64,000 bases of DNA from Chitinophagaceae bacterium (GTDB taxonomy: Bacteria; Bacteroidota; Bacteroidia; Chitinophagales; Chitinophagaceae): contig JADKKA010000018.1 in assembly GCA_016720745.1 (NCBI GenBank), positions 496,001 to 560,000 on the forward strand, given 5' to 3'. The translations under genes were made by a program, and so were the position numbers. The notes beneath the pieces are model-generated. The model did not search any database. It saw only the letters and a program-made list of their open reading frames with translations, and was not told the origin of the DNA. This document shows positions 9,578-19,038 of this stretch, one piece after another. The stretch's first letter is position 1. Each line of letters begins with the position of its first letter.

Positions 9578-10906
9578 TTACTTTTTCATTTTCAACCGTT
9601 CGTTCACCAGTGTGCCCACTTTTGCACCATATTCGGTACTGATGATACAGCTATTGTGAAAATGGATACCGCCGTAAAAGCGGGCCCAGTTATTTTCAAT
9701 GGCTGCATCACGGAATGATTTGAATGAACGGTTTTTGATACCAAATTCCAGTTCTGATGTGTCAGTAAAAACAAAATTGTCGCCAAACACACTGGTCAGT
9801 GCTTCTGCAGATGCTGAGGAAACAGTACTATGGCCGCAGGTATATTCAGGAAAAGGAGGTGTTTGCAGGTAGGGCATCCAGTTGGGATCAATGTATTTAT
9901 TGATCACCGTTTCGGGTCTGGCATAGTTGCTTCTGAATTTTTCATCCCAGCACTGGATAAAGGCATCAAACATGGCAATCGCTGTTTTGGTATAAGCGTA
10001 TACCGTGGTAGCATAATCAACTTTTGCTTTTTGTGCAGCAATCCCTACAATATTCATCCAGTGACCGGGAGGAGAGAATTTCTTGGTCACAAACATGATA
10101 TGCCCGTTGACATTCATCTTATTGCCCAGGTCGTCCCAGAATTCGGCAATATGTTTTTGCTCATTGGTCAGACTATCACCTGCATTTTTCACTGCCAACA
10201 CTTCCTGGTAATATTTGCCCTGCTTGTTGTTGATATCAAAAACCGGAGGCGGGGGTGGGGTGAACTGGTTAGCACTATCCATGACCATTGTTCTGATTTG
10301 CCTCCAATGTGGCTCCAGTGCCTGGAAGTAGGAAGGAGGTGTAGGGACCCATCTGCCTGGCATATCTAGTATAGCATATTTGGGAGCCGTTCTGGTTTGG
10401 GCATAATGATCCTTTTTGCTCCAGGCCAGGATGATCCTTCCTGCCTCCGCTGCAAAGTCAATAGAATTCCGGAATACATCATCCGGCATTCCATGATCTT
10501 TCACCAAACCTTTCAGACTATCAACATATTCTTTCATACTGCCTTCCGGAAAAGTGACGGCTTCTCCCAGCTGGCAAAAGGCCAACAAAGCGGCAAAATG
10601 AAAATCAATTTTTTTGCCGGTGGGCACGATGGCTGCCGAATCAAGTCCGTTTAACTGACCTGCCAGAGATTGGTAATGTTGCGGATCACCTGCAGCAATC
10701 ACTTCATAGGCTGCAATATTGGCGTATACATAATTACGGGAGGCAATAATGGGCGGAAAATTATTCTGCATCACCACATTATTCAGCTCTTTCACGGTCC
10801 TGGAATATAAAAAGGGATCACTGGTGATCTGTTGATAATCTTTTTTCTTTTCACTGCAACTGCTGAAAAATAGAACAACAGCAACAGTTAAAACTGCTAC
10901 ACGCAT
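9578..10906 (-). CDS. Vanadium-dependent haloperoxidase / PAP2-fold lipoprotein
   Basis: 442 residues with a lipoprotein signal (LFFSSCSEKK). The all-helical chain has the PAP2/haloperoxidase signatures near the C-terminus: TPPFPEYTCGHSTVSSASAEAL (about 360-380) and RFYGGIHFHNS, which supplies the His that would hold vanadate or phosphate. Bacteroidota homologues annotated as vanadium-dependent haloperoxidases have this size. A phosphatase activity on the same fold cannot be excluded. It is transcribed leftwards, 78 bases upstream of the DUF3179 gene, and may be co-transcribed with it. Confidence 0.85.
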   Translation of the reverse strand: MRVAVLTVAVVLFFSSCSEKKKDYQQITSDPFLYSRTVKELNNVVMQNNFPPIIASRNYVYANIAAYEVIAAGDPQHYQSLAGQLNGLDSAAIVPTGKKIDFHFAALLAFCQLGEAVTFPEGSMKEYVDSLKGLVKDHGMPDDVFRNSIDFAAEAGRIILAWSKKDHYAQTRTAPKYAILDMPGRWVPTPPSYFQALEPHWRQIRTMVMDSANQFTPPPPPVFDINNKQGKYYQEVLAVKNAGDSLTNEQKHIAEFWDDLGNKMNVNGHIMFVTKKFSPPGHWMNIVGIAAQKAKVDYATTVYAYTKTAIAMFDAFIQCWDEKFRSNYARPETVINKYIDPNWMPYLQTPPFPEYTCGHSTVSSASAEALTSVFGDNFVFTDTSELEFGIKNRSFKSFRDAAIENNWARFYGGIHFHNSCIISTEYGAKVGTLVNERLKMKK

Positions 10907-10953
10907 AAAAATATTTTATGAAATAATAAAAGGATGATTTGACAGGGATGGTA

Positions 10954-11502
10954 CTAACCAATCTGCCACTGAGGCGGCTTATCCTGATCGGTAGCATCAG
11001 GTACCGGCAACGAGGAAACATACCTGTGAAATACCAGCGAAGCAATCACCTGAAGCGAATGATTCAATAATTGTTCAGGATGATCACATTCGATGCTGAA
11101 TATTTTTACCTGTGACATTGCGGGCGACTCTCCGGGCGAATGACTGTTGCTGTTGGTAAGGGCAATTTTATCCCTGATTTGCTGTAAACGGGTGCTGACA
11201 TGATCGGGAAGGCATTTCAGAATCAGGATATCGCCTTCCACTTTTCTTTTTACATAGGTATATTCTATCCCTTCAATATTGATCCGGCCATAATGTCTTT
11301 CAAATGTACTAAAACGTTGCTGATAGGGCATATTCATGGGTACACGCATCTCAATGAGTTCCTCCTCCCGGTACTCCTCCCTGTCAATCATGGCTTCCAG
11401 TTTCTGCGCGGAGTGCTTAAGTAAAAAATAAATCATGACCCGGTAACCAGCCAGATTAAAAAGAAAAATCAGCAGTAACAATATGGCAGCAATCTTTTTC
11501 AA
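10954..11502 (-). CDS. Hypothetical protein with N-terminal membrane segment
   Basis: 182 residues. The best start is a TTG at 11502 because it gives KKIAAILLLLIFLFNLAGY, a clear signal or anchor sequence, and no ATG lies upstream in frame. The remainder is soluble and unrecognised. It lies 47 bases upstream of the haloperoxidase-like gene on the same strand and may be the first gene of that transcript. I do not assign a function. Confidence 0.6.
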   Translation of the reverse strand: MKKIAAILLLLIFLFNLAGYRVMIYFLLKHSAQKLEAMIDREEYREEELIEMRVPMNMPYQQRFSTFERHYGRINIEGIEYTYVKRKVEGDILILKCLPDHVSTRLQQIRDKIALTNSNSHSPGESPAMSQVKIFSIECDHPEQLLNHSLQVIASLVFHRYVSSLPVPDATDQDKPPQWQIG

Positions 11503-11662
11503 GCCAGAACAAGATACCTATATTTTTTAAAATAATTCCAGCTGTATGAGAAAATTCAGCTCCAGGTCCAATTACTTTTTCACAGCAAATGTTTTAGGGA
11601 ACAACCGGTAGGGTTGGCGCATAGCATTTATTTCATTAACCAACGAAATGGTAGTACTAATA

Positions 11663-11700
11663 CAAAAGCCGCCCCCTTGCGGGAACGGCTTTGTTTTTTA
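11663..11700 (-). terminator. Terminator after the PKD-repeat gene
   Basis: The arms CAAAAGCCG (11663-11671) and CGGCTTTG (11686-11693) pair around a GC-rich loop, 30 bases past the stop of the leftward PKD gene. T-runs flank it on both sides, so it may work in both directions. Confidence 0.6.
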
Positions 11701-11723
11701 GCCCTGACGTAAGAGAGACTTGA

Positions 11724-14030
11724 TTATTGTTTTATAAAGATGGCGCTGGCCAGCTGGTTGGGTGATTGCACCACCAGGGAATATAATCCGGGTAAAAGAC
11801 CACCCACTTCAAAATCCCATTGATTGATTCCGGTGGTTGCATTCCTGACCAGGGTCCTGAGCAATACACCATTATTGTTCAGCAACCTGATGGTTACCTG
11901 TTCAGTATGGGTTGACCGGAACCTGGCATGCAGGTTATTGATCACGGGATTGGGTGTCAGAACAAGGGCCGGTTCGTTATTACCGGGTACCCTAACTGTT
12001 CTGCATACTTTGGTGAGGCATCCCAATCTTGTCCGGGTGTACATACAAACCTCATAATCCCCTCCCTGCTGGTATACATGGGTCACTTCTCTTCCTTCTG
12101 CTGAACTGCCATCTCCAAAAGTCCAACGGTATCCCACTACTTCATCGTTAGGTGCGTGAATACTGAATCCTCTGAAACGATAACTGCGTGGGCCGGTTAA
12201 TGAATCTGTCATGAAACCACCACAAATATTGCTTGCACTGCGGATCACCACTTCTTTACAATCTTCAGCCCTGCATCCGCCATCAAATAAAATTTTAACA
12301 CAGGCCCTGTAAATACCAGGAGCTGGATAAGTATGACGAATCATCAGATCAGGAAGCGGTTGCTGCGGATCAATCATGATACAGGTATCATCTCCGTCTC
12401 CAAAGTACCAGCAGATACGGACCGGGCGACGTGTGGGTGTTGAATGCGGAACCGCAAGGAATCCCCTGACAAGACTGGTGATAGATGGTGTTATTTCAAG
12501 GAGTCTTACCTGACAGGTAACCGGTGGAGGCGGTATGTTGATTTCCTTGCATTTGCGTGCATCGCATCCACCATAATAAATAATTCCAACACATACGTTA
12601 TAGTCTCCTGGTTGCTGATAGCGATGAAGTAACTGGTAGTTACCGGTATAATTTTCCGGGTATTGGATACAGGTATCCCTTCCATCTCCAAATTGCCAGC
12701 AAACGGTTTTAGGTTTTTTGTTGTTATTGTGCCAGGGCAATGCTTTGAATCCCGCAGTAAGCGGAGTAGTGGCATTCACAGGCAATCTTTCAAAATTCGC
12801 GCGGCAGGAATCAGGACGCTGAATGATGATGTTTTTACACTGACGGGATTCACAACCACCGAAATAATCAATATTCACACAGACTTCGTAACGGCCGGGT
12901 TCCGGATAAAGATGGCGGATACCATAGATGCCGTTATAGTTTTCAGGATAAGTGATACAGGTATCACGGCCATCTCCAAACTGCCAGCAGATGCGCCTTG
13001 GCTTTTTATTGTTGTTATGCCAGGGAATGGCTTTGAATGCAGCATCCAGCGGATTGGGAGTAACAGAAGGCAGTCTTTCAAAATCAGCACGGCAGCTATC
13101 GGGCCGGCCAATGATAACAGGCTCACATTTGCGTGCTTCGCAACCACCATAGTATCGGATACCAACACAAACTTCATAACGGCCCGGCTGGTTGTAGCGA
13201 TGGTAAACCAGGTATTGACCCGTGTAACCTGCGGGGTAATTAATACAGGTGTCTTTTCCGTCACCGAACTGCCAGCAAATTCTTTGTGGCTTTTTATTAT
13301 TGTTATGCCCGGGCAATGCTCTGAAAGCTGCTTTTAACGGGTTATTGGATGGGGTAGGGACTCTTTCAAAATTGGCACGGCAACTATCGGGCGGCAGTAT
13401 CCTGATCTCTTTGCATTTCACGGCTTCGCAACCTCCCTGGTAAAGAATTCTTACACATACATTGTAAACTCCGGGGGCATTATAACGATGACGTACGGGA
13501 TAAGGACCGGGATAGGTATTGGCATATTGGATACAGGTATCTTTTCCATCACCGAAATCCCAACAAATGCGGACAGGCCGCTTATTATCATTATGCCAGG
13601 GAAGTGCTTTGAAGTAAACTAACAGAGGATTTGTATTAGCGGCTTCTTCAATGGTTTCAAAGTTGGCTTTGCAAACAGTGTTGATCACAACAGTTTTACA
13701 AACCTGGGCTGATAAAACAGAATCATTGAGATTGGGGCGATAACGGAAAATTTTCAGGCATACGGTATATGTACCCGGATGCTGATACTGATGTTGTGTT
13801 CCCTGCAGGGGTGCTGTCAGGGTACCAGTTCCATCGCCAAAATTCCAGTAAGCACGGCGAACACCGGGTTCATTGCCCAAAGAAGAAGTATTGGTAAACA
13901 CAACTACTTTGCTTTCGTGCTGAATACTGAAACTGAAATTGGCCACATCGGGCGTTACGGGGAGGGCATTCGAATCAATGGCAAGCAAGGTAAATAGGAA
14001 CCCTGCGAGCAAAGCGTAGAGCTTTCTCAT
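11724..14030 (-). CDS. Multi-PKD-repeat protein exported by type IX secretion
   Basis: 768 residues from the ATG at 14030 (MRKLYALLAGFL, a signal peptide). After a first PKD domain (about 27-120) come five tandem modules of about 90 residues. Each contains CWxFGDGxDTC, followed by a GGCxAxxC-type cysteine pair, for example about 130-215, 218-305, 308-395, 398-485 and 490-580. A last PKD domain with WTFGDGSSAEG follows. The C-terminal about 80 residues (LVLTPNPVINNLHARF ... GLYSLVV) are a type A T9SS sorting domain, removed on secretion. PKD repeats are usually extracellular adhesive or spacer modules. The regular cysteines suggest disulfide-braced repeats (inference). Confidence 0.9.
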   Translation of the reverse strand: MRKLYALLAGFLFTLLAIDSNALPVTPDVANFSFSIQHESKVVVFTNTSSLGNEPGVRRAYWNFGDGTGTLTAPLQGTQHQYQHPGTYTVCLKIFRYRPNLNDSVLSAQVCKTVVINTVCKANFETIEEAANTNPLLVYFKALPWHNDNKRPVRICWDFGDGKDTCIQYANTYPGPYPVRHRYNAPGVYNVCVRILYQGGCEAVKCKEIRILPPDSCRANFERVPTPSNNPLKAAFRALPGHNNNKKPQRICWQFGDGKDTCINYPAGYTGQYLVYHRYNQPGRYEVCVGIRYYGGCEARKCEPVIIGRPDSCRADFERLPSVTPNPLDAAFKAIPWHNNNKKPRRICWQFGDGRDTCITYPENYNGIYGIRHLYPEPGRYEVCVNIDYFGGCESRQCKNIIIQRPDSCRANFERLPVNATTPLTAGFKALPWHNNNKKPKTVCWQFGDGRDTCIQYPENYTGNYQLLHRYQQPGDYNVCVGIIYYGGCDARKCKEINIPPPPVTCQVRLLEITPSITSLVRGFLAVPHSTPTRRPVRICWYFGDGDDTCIMIDPQQPLPDLMIRHTYPAPGIYRACVKILFDGGCRAEDCKEVVIRSASNICGGFMTDSLTGPRSYRFRGFSIHAPNDEVVGYRWTFGDGSSAEGREVTHVYQQGGDYEVCMYTRTRLGCLTKVCRTVRVPGNNEPALVLTPNPVINNLHARFRSTHTEQVTIRLLNNNGVLLRTLVRNATTGINQWDFEVGGLLPGLYSLVVQSPNQLASAIFIKQ

Positions 14031-14151
14031 ATGAATCATTTTTTGGTGACAAAATGTTCTTACGCAGGGGTTGTCATCACTCGGGCAGCTTTGTGACCGG
14101 GGTTACACAGCAGGGTTTAACGAAATATTAAAAAAAATTTGCTGTGTGGTA

Positions 14152-14754
14152 TTAAACAACGGCAGATTGGTGCTGAATAATGAAGCGAATCAGTTCATCC
14201 AGTGTGGTATTGGTTCTTGATAATGCATCGGTTATATCATCGCGGTTGACGCCGGCGGCAAAGGTTTTGTCCTTCAGTCTTTTCATCACGCCTTTTACTT
14301 CCATTCCCGCATATCCCTCCGGTCGCATAAGACTGTAAGCATGAATTAATCCACTGAGTTCATCAATGGCATAAATCATTTTATCCATTGGAGTAACCGG
14401 TTCTACTCCAAATACACGGGGTCCATGAGAAGCAATACAATGAATAATTTCCGGATCCACTTCACGGCGTTCCAGTTCTTCCACAATAATCCGGCAATGA
14501 TCATCCGGATATTTTTCCCAGTCGGCATCATGTAATAATCCTGCCTGTTCCCATTTGGCCGCGGTGATTTCATCAGCATTTTCTTTTTCCAATGCCCAGG
14601 CTTTCATATTAGCAGCTACCTGTCGCATATGGAGCCGCAGCCGTTCATTGGGAACCCATTCTTCCAGTAACTGATTGGCTGCAGCGGGATCCAGCAGTTT
14701 GCCGGCATTGGATGGATGGCCGAATTGATCACGGCCTAAAAAACGGGTTGACAT
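14152..14754 (-). CDS. HD-domain phosphohydrolase
   Basis: 200 residues. The motif GLLHDADWEKYPDDH (about 75-90) gives the metal-binding His-Asp pair of the HD superfamily. Further conserved elements are IASHGP (about 120) and MDKMIYAIDELSGLIHA (about 133-150). These proteins hydrolyse phosphomonoesters or nucleotides, and the substrate cannot be read from the sequence. The ATG at 14754 is the only start that precedes the conserved N-terminal helices. It is divergent from the metallo-hydrolase gene at 14881. Confidence 0.85.
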   Translation of the reverse strand: MSTRFLGRDQFGHPSNAGKLLDPAAANQLLEEWVPNERLRLHMRQVAANMKAWALEKENADEITAAKWEQAGLLHDADWEKYPDDHCRIIVEELERREVDPEIIHCIASHGPRVFGVEPVTPMDKMIYAIDELSGLIHAYSLMRPEGYAGMEVKGVMKRLKDKTFAAGVNRDDITDALSRTNTTLDELIRFIIQHQSAVV

Positions 14755-14880
14755 AATATATCAGGCAATTTAAACAGCAATATACTGCATAGAGCCATTC
14801 ACCCGAAAACAGGGTGCATTCACCGAAACACTGGTACATCCCTTCAAAGCATCCGGTAATTTGCAGGATAAATCAGCATC

Positions 14881-15915
14881 ATGTCACTGAAGATAACAGG
14901 TCAACTGCCTGCGGGTAAGTATAAAGAGAAGATGGAGCAGTCTCCGCATTATAAAAATGGCTCATTCCAGAATCTGTCTCCTACTCCTATGAAACCGGAA
15001 GGGTTGAGTTACTGGAAAATGATGCGGACATTTTTTAAAAAGCATCCGGATACTGCACCAGCAGTTCCTGTTCCTTTTATCAAAACAGATCTTCATCAAT
15101 TGCCTACACCTGAACCGGTGCTGGTATGGTTTGGTCATTCTTCCTACCTGCTTCGGATCAATGGTAAAAATTTCCTGATTGATCCGGTCTTTAGTGGCAA
15201 TGCCGCTCCGCTTTCATTTATGGTGAAAGCATTTCCCGGGAGTAATGCCTATCAGGCTGCGGATATGCCGGAGATTGATTACCTGATACTGACTCATGAT
15301 CATTATGATCACCTGGATTATCAAACCATCCTCCGGCTTCGAAAAAAAATCAAGGCGGTGTATTGTTCGCTCGGTATCGGTGCCCATCTGCGATACTGGG
15401 GATTTGATCCAACAATAATAACAGAAATGGACTGGTGGCAGGAAGAGCAATTGAATGAAGGATTGAAATTGACTGCTGCTCCGGCCCGGCATTTTTCGGG
15501 AAGGGGATTGAAAAGAGGACAATCTTTATGGTCATCTTTTATACTACAATCAAAACAGCATTCCATTTATCTCGGTGGCGATTCGGGTTATGATACCCAT
15601 TTCAAAGAAATTGGGGACCGCTTTGGTCCTTTTGATCTGGCCATCCTGGAAGCCGGACAATACAATGTAATGTGGCCGCTGATTCATATGATGCCCGAGC
15701 AAACGGTGCAAGCGGCATTAGATCTCCGGGCAAAGGCCCTGCTGCCGGTGCACTGGGGCAAGTTCAGGCTCAGTACCCATCCCTGGAATGAGCCGGTGAA
15801 AAGGGTATTATTACATGCCGGTGAAGCCGGTTTGCCGGTTCATACCCCCCGGATCGGAGAATTGTTGCAGCTGGAGGGGAAAATCCTGACCGGAAACTGG
15901 TGGGAAATGGGCTGA
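14881..15915 (+). CDS. Metallo-beta-lactamase-fold hydrolase (UlaG / NAPE-PLD-like)
   Basis: 344 residues. The fold signatures are VWFGHSSYLLRINGKNFLIDPV (about 81-102), the metal motif LTHDHYDHLDY (about 138-148), a third His in APARHFSGRG and GGDSGYDTHF (about 236). The N-terminal region and HFSGR are typical of the N-acyl-phosphatidylethanolamine phospholipase D-like branch. No signal peptide is visible, so it is probably cytoplasmic. Substrate unknown. Confidence 0.88.
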   Translation: MSLKITGQLPAGKYKEKMEQSPHYKNGSFQNLSPTPMKPEGLSYWKMMRTFFKKHPDTAPAVPVPFIKTDLHQLPTPEPVLVWFGHSSYLLRINGKNFLIDPVFSGNAAPLSFMVKAFPGSNAYQAADMPEIDYLILTHDHYDHLDYQTILRLRKKIKAVYCSLGIGAHLRYWGFDPTIITEMDWWQEEQLNEGLKLTAAPARHFSGRGLKRGQSLWSSFILQSKQHSIYLGGDSGYDTHFKEIGDRFGPFDLAILEAGQYNVMWPLIHMMPEQTVQAALDLRAKALLPVHWGKFRLSTHPWNEPVKRVLLHAGEAGLPVHTPRIGELLQLEGKILTGNWWEMG

Positions 15916-16000
15916 AGGCAGGTGAAGGATTTCAAAATCATGCAAAATATTTATTGAAAATCAACTAGTTGCAAAGGTGTCATAAAAATTACTCTTCCTT

Positions 16001-16035
16001 TTTGTAGGTCATCCATTCACACATTCTTATCTTTG
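16001..16035 (+). promoter_or_regulatory. Bacteroidota-type promoter for the rplM operon
   Basis: TTTG at 16001-16004 and TATCTTTG at 16028-16035 (perfect TAnnTTTG) are separated by 23 bases, at the long end of the spacing for the primary sigma factor of this phylum. Transcription would begin about 110 bases before rplM. Confidence 0.7.
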
Positions 16036-16150
16036 CACCCCCAAAATAGCCAGTCTATGAGGGAGCAGCCGGGGGATAGCCCAGCTGTTTATTTAATCAC
16101 TGCTGAAGGCGGGCATTGAACCTGCTGCCAACAGCCCAACACTTTCAATA
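16036..16150 (+). promoter_or_regulatory. Structured 5' leader of rplM-rpsI, candidate ribosomal-protein leader
   Basis: The untranslated leader contains a GC-rich stem (CAGC/GCTG with GGG/CCC, 16066-16087) and a second G/C-rich stretch at 16101-16136. Leaders through which L13 or its partners repress their own mRNA are known in several phyla. I infer, without covariation evidence, that this is one. Confidence 0.4.
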
Positions 16151-16594
16151 ATGAGTAAACTTCATTTCACAACCAAGCATGCGAACGAGGCTACCGTGAA
16201 GCGCAACTGGTATGTTGTGGACGGTACTAATCAAACCGTTGGTCGTATGTGTTCAAGAATTGCTGCGGTACTCCGCGGTAAAACCAAGCCTACTTACACT
16301 CCCCATGTTGACACTGGTGATTTTATCATCGTGATCAATGCAGAAAAAGTAGTGCTGACCGGCGACAAGCTGAATCAGAAAATGTATGACCACTATACCG
16401 GTTACCCCGGTGGTCTGAAAGAAGAAACTGCTTCCAATCTGCAGAAGCGCCGTCCTGAGATGCTGATCGAAAGAGCGGTAAAGGGAATGCTGCCTAAGAA
16501 CAGACTGGGCCGTAAAATGGTAAAAAAACTCTTTGTATATGCCGGTGCCGAGCATCCGCATGGTGCACAACAACCCAAAGAACTGAAATTCTAA
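16151..16594 (+). CDS. rplM: 50S ribosomal protein L13 (uL13)
   Basis: 147 residues, the usual length. Family motifs WYVVDGTNQTVGRM, YTPHVDTGDFIIVINA and MLPKNRLGRKMVKKL are present. L13 is an early-assembly protein of the large subunit. It is the first gene of the conserved rplM-rpsI-rpsB-tsf cluster, 62 bases before rpsI, and downstream of a TAnnTTTG promoter and a structured leader. Confidence 0.98.
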   Translation: MSKLHFTTKHANEATVKRNWYVVDGTNQTVGRMCSRIAAVLRGKTKPTYTPHVDTGDFIIVINAEKVVLTGDKLNQKMYDHYTGYPGGLKEETASNLQKRRPEMLIERAVKGMLPKNRLGRKMVKKLFVYAGAEHPHGAQQPKELKF

Positions 16595-16656
16595 TCTTCA
16601 AATTTCCCGAATGCTGTCAGCCAACCGGCAGGCAGAATGGGATCAAACATCAATAA

Positions 16657-17046
16657 ATGGAAAAGCAAAAAAATGGTGTGGGTCGTCGTAAGGAAGCCGT
16701 AACAAGGGTTTTCATTTCCAAAGGCGATGGCAAGATCACTGTCAATGACAAGGATTATAAAACTTATTTCCCGCTGGTGTACCTGCAAAACCAGGTAGAG
16801 CGCCCGCTGAAAACAGTGGATGCCCTTAACAAATTTGATATTAAAATCAACGCTGCCGGTGGTGGTGTTAAAGGCCAGGCAGAAGCAGCCATGCTGGGTA
16901 TTGCCAGGGTGTTGCTGGAACTGAATCCTGAATTCCGTCCGTCGCTGAAAGCAGCCGGATTGCTGAAAAGGGATCCCAGATCTGTTGAACGTAAGAAATT
17001 CGGTCACAAGAAAGCAAGAAGAAGCTACCAGTTCTCTAAACGTTAA
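16657..17046 (+). CDS. rpsI: 30S ribosomal protein S9 (uS9)
   Basis: 129 residues with the S9 motifs GVGRRKEAVTRVFI near the N-terminus, GGGVKGQAEAAMLGIAR in the middle and the basic C-terminal tail KKARRSYQFSKR. The terminal Lys-Arg reaches the P-site tRNA in known ribosomes. It follows rplM as in most bacteria. Confidence 0.98.
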   Translation: MEKQKNGVGRRKEAVTRVFISKGDGKITVNDKDYKTYFPLVYLQNQVERPLKTVDALNKFDIKINAAGGGVKGQAEAAMLGIARVLLELNPEFRPSLKAAGLLKRDPRSVERKKFGHKKARRSYQFSKR

Positions 17047-17151
17047 TACCTGGCTGCGGACGTTGGTTGGGGTATGGCGGAGAGCAGTCTTACGGTACAA
17101 CAAACAGGGTCCACAGCTGATCAATCACTTCATAACACGAAAGAATAAACA

Positions 17152-18030
17152 ATGGAAAATAATACATCCTTACAGCAGCAACTTTTGGAAGCAGGTGTTC
17201 ATTTCGGTCACCTGAAGAAAAAGTGGAATCCCAAGATGCTCCCTTACATCTTTGCTGAGAAAAAGGGTATCCACATCATTGACCTGAATAAAACCGTGGA
17301 ATGCCTGCAGGAAACTGCAGCAGCCATGAAGCAGATCGCCCGCAGCGGGAAAAAGATCCTCTTCGTTGGAACCAAGAAGCAGGCCAAGGATATCGTTAAC
17401 GAGAGTGCCAAGAGGGTGAACATGCCTTTTGTTACCGAAAGGTGGCTGGGTGGTATGCTGACCAACTTCAACACCGTGCGCAAGAGTGTGAAGAAAATGC
17501 AGAGCATTGAGAAAATGCTGGGTGATGGTTCTTTCGACAGCATTACTAAAAAAGAAAGGCTGACCCTGAGCCGCGACAAAGACAAGATGGAAAAGGTACT
17601 CGGTGGTATTGCCCAGCTGGGTCGTGTTCCTGCCGCCCTCTTCATCGTGGATATCGGACATGAGCATATCGCACTGGCAGAAGCCAAGCGTTTGGGTATT
17701 GCCACTTTTGGTGTTGTAGATACGAACTGCGATCCCAATAAAGTTGACTTCGCAATTCCTGCGAATGATGATGCCACCAAATCCATTGCTATTATCGTAA
17801 ACTATATCACTGCTGCCATTGCGGAAGGTCTTGCTGAAAGACAAGCTGCCAAAGATGAGGAAGTAGAAGATATGACCGATGATGAAAAAGAAAGGAAAGC
17901 AGCCAAACTGCAGGCAGAAGCTGAAGCAGAAGGCGGACGTGGTGGAAGAGGTCGTGGTGCAGGTGGTGGCGGACAAAGACGTCGCAGCCCGGCCGGTGGA
18001 AGCCGCGGTCCTGGTGGAGCGAGGAGATAA
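17152..18030 (+). CDS. rpsB: 30S ribosomal protein S2 (uS2)
   Basis: 292 residues. The core is standard S2: LLEAGVHFGH, WNPKMLPYIF, KILFVGTKKQAKDIV, ERWLGGMLTNF and GVVDTNCDP. After about residue 235 it carries an acidic stretch and then a roughly 35-residue Gly/Arg-rich tail, longer than the E. coli protein. Such disordered basic tails occur in other Bacteroidota S2 proteins and may bind rRNA (inference). It precedes tsf, as usual. Confidence 0.98.
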   Translation: MENNTSLQQQLLEAGVHFGHLKKKWNPKMLPYIFAEKKGIHIIDLNKTVECLQETAAAMKQIARSGKKILFVGTKKQAKDIVNESAKRVNMPFVTERWLGGMLTNFNTVRKSVKKMQSIEKMLGDGSFDSITKKERLTLSRDKDKMEKVLGGIAQLGRVPAALFIVDIGHEHIALAEAKRLGIATFGVVDTNCDPNKVDFAIPANDDATKSIAIIVNYITAAIAEGLAERQAAKDEEVEDMTDDEKERKAAKLQAEAEAEGGRGGRGRGAGGGGQRRRSPAGGSRGPGGARR

Positions 18031-18035
18031 GTATA

Positions 18036-18075
18036 GTCGGGAGTCTTGAGTCGAGAGTCTTGAGTCAAGAGTCCT
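18036..18075. repeat. Short direct repeats between rpsB and tsf
   Basis: The word GAGTCTTGAGTC occurs twice and a variant (GAGTCCTGAG) once, immediately downstream of rpsB. Similar AGT-rich degenerate tandem words recur near 41290-41420. They have no visible coding role and interrupt an otherwise conserved operon spacer. Confidence 0.7.
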
Positions 18076-18182
18076 GAGGAAGCCGGGAGCTGAAGCCGGG
18101 TTCCGGAGAAAAAATCCATTTGAAAAGCGTTAGTTGAACAGGGTCACTTCAGTACCTGATCACTAGCATCAATAACTAATAT

Positions 18183-19019
18183 ATGAGCACAGTAACAATC
18201 AGTGCAGCTGATATTAATAAACTCCGCCAGGCAACTGGTGCAGGAATGATGGATTGCCGCAAGGCTTTAACCGAGACGAACGGTGATTTTGAAGCAGCGA
18301 TCGACTGGCTCCGCAAACAGGGTCAGAAAGTAGCCGCTAAAAGAAGTGACCGCGAAGCAAAAGAAGGGGTAGTGATTGCACAAACAACAGCCGACAATAA
18401 AACCGGTATCGTTGTATGTGTAAGCTGCGAAACAGATTTCGTTTCCAAGAATGCCGATTTCGTTGCTTTTGGAAAGAGCATCGCTGATGCCGCCATTGCC
18501 GCTAATGTTTCTTCTCTGGAAGAACTGATGAATGTAAAAATTGGTGACCTGACAATCGCTGCCCATGTAGACGAAAAACTGGCTACCATCGGTGAAAAAA
18601 TCGGGGTTACTAAATTCGAAAGAATTGACGCCGCCTTTGTATCCTCTTATATCCATGGTGCTTACCGTATCGGGGTACTGGTGGGTATGGACAAAGAAGC
18701 AGCTGATGCCGGAAAGGATATTGCCATGCAGATTGCCGCGCTGAATCCTGTGGCTGTTGACGCCGCTTCTGTACCTGCTGAAGTAATTGCCCGCGAAAAA
18801 GATATCATCGTGGAAGTGATGAAACAGGATCCTAAAATGGCCGGTAAACCGGATGAAATGATTGCAAAAATTGCCGAAGGTAAAATGGGTGCTTTCTTCA
18901 AAGAGCAAACCCTGACCGCCCAGGCATTTGTAAAAGATGGCAGCAAAACAGTAGAACAATACCTGAAAGAAAGCGGAGATGTAAAAGTAACTGCTTTCAA
19001 AAGGGTGGCACTGGGCTAA
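18183..19019 (+). CDS. tsf: Translation elongation factor Ts
   Basis: 278 residues. The N-terminal UBA-like domain has LRQATGAGMMDCRKAL, followed by the diagnostic core VCVSCETDFVSKN (about 79-91) and HGAYRIGVLVG. EF-Ts exchanges GDP for GTP on EF-Tu. Length and order after rpsB are standard, and a strong terminator follows. Confidence 0.98.
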   Translation: MSTVTISAADINKLRQATGAGMMDCRKALTETNGDFEAAIDWLRKQGQKVAAKRSDREAKEGVVIAQTTADNKTGIVVCVSCETDFVSKNADFVAFGKSIADAAIAANVSSLEELMNVKIGDLTIAAHVDEKLATIGEKIGVTKFERIDAAFVSSYIHGAYRIGVLVGMDKEAADAGKDIAMQIAALNPVAVDAASVPAEVIAREKDIIVEVMKQDPKMAGKPDEMIAKIAEGKMGAFFKEQTLTAQAFVKDGSKTVEQYLKESGDVKVTAFKRVALG

Positions 19020-19038
19020 TTGTTTAAAATATAAATTG

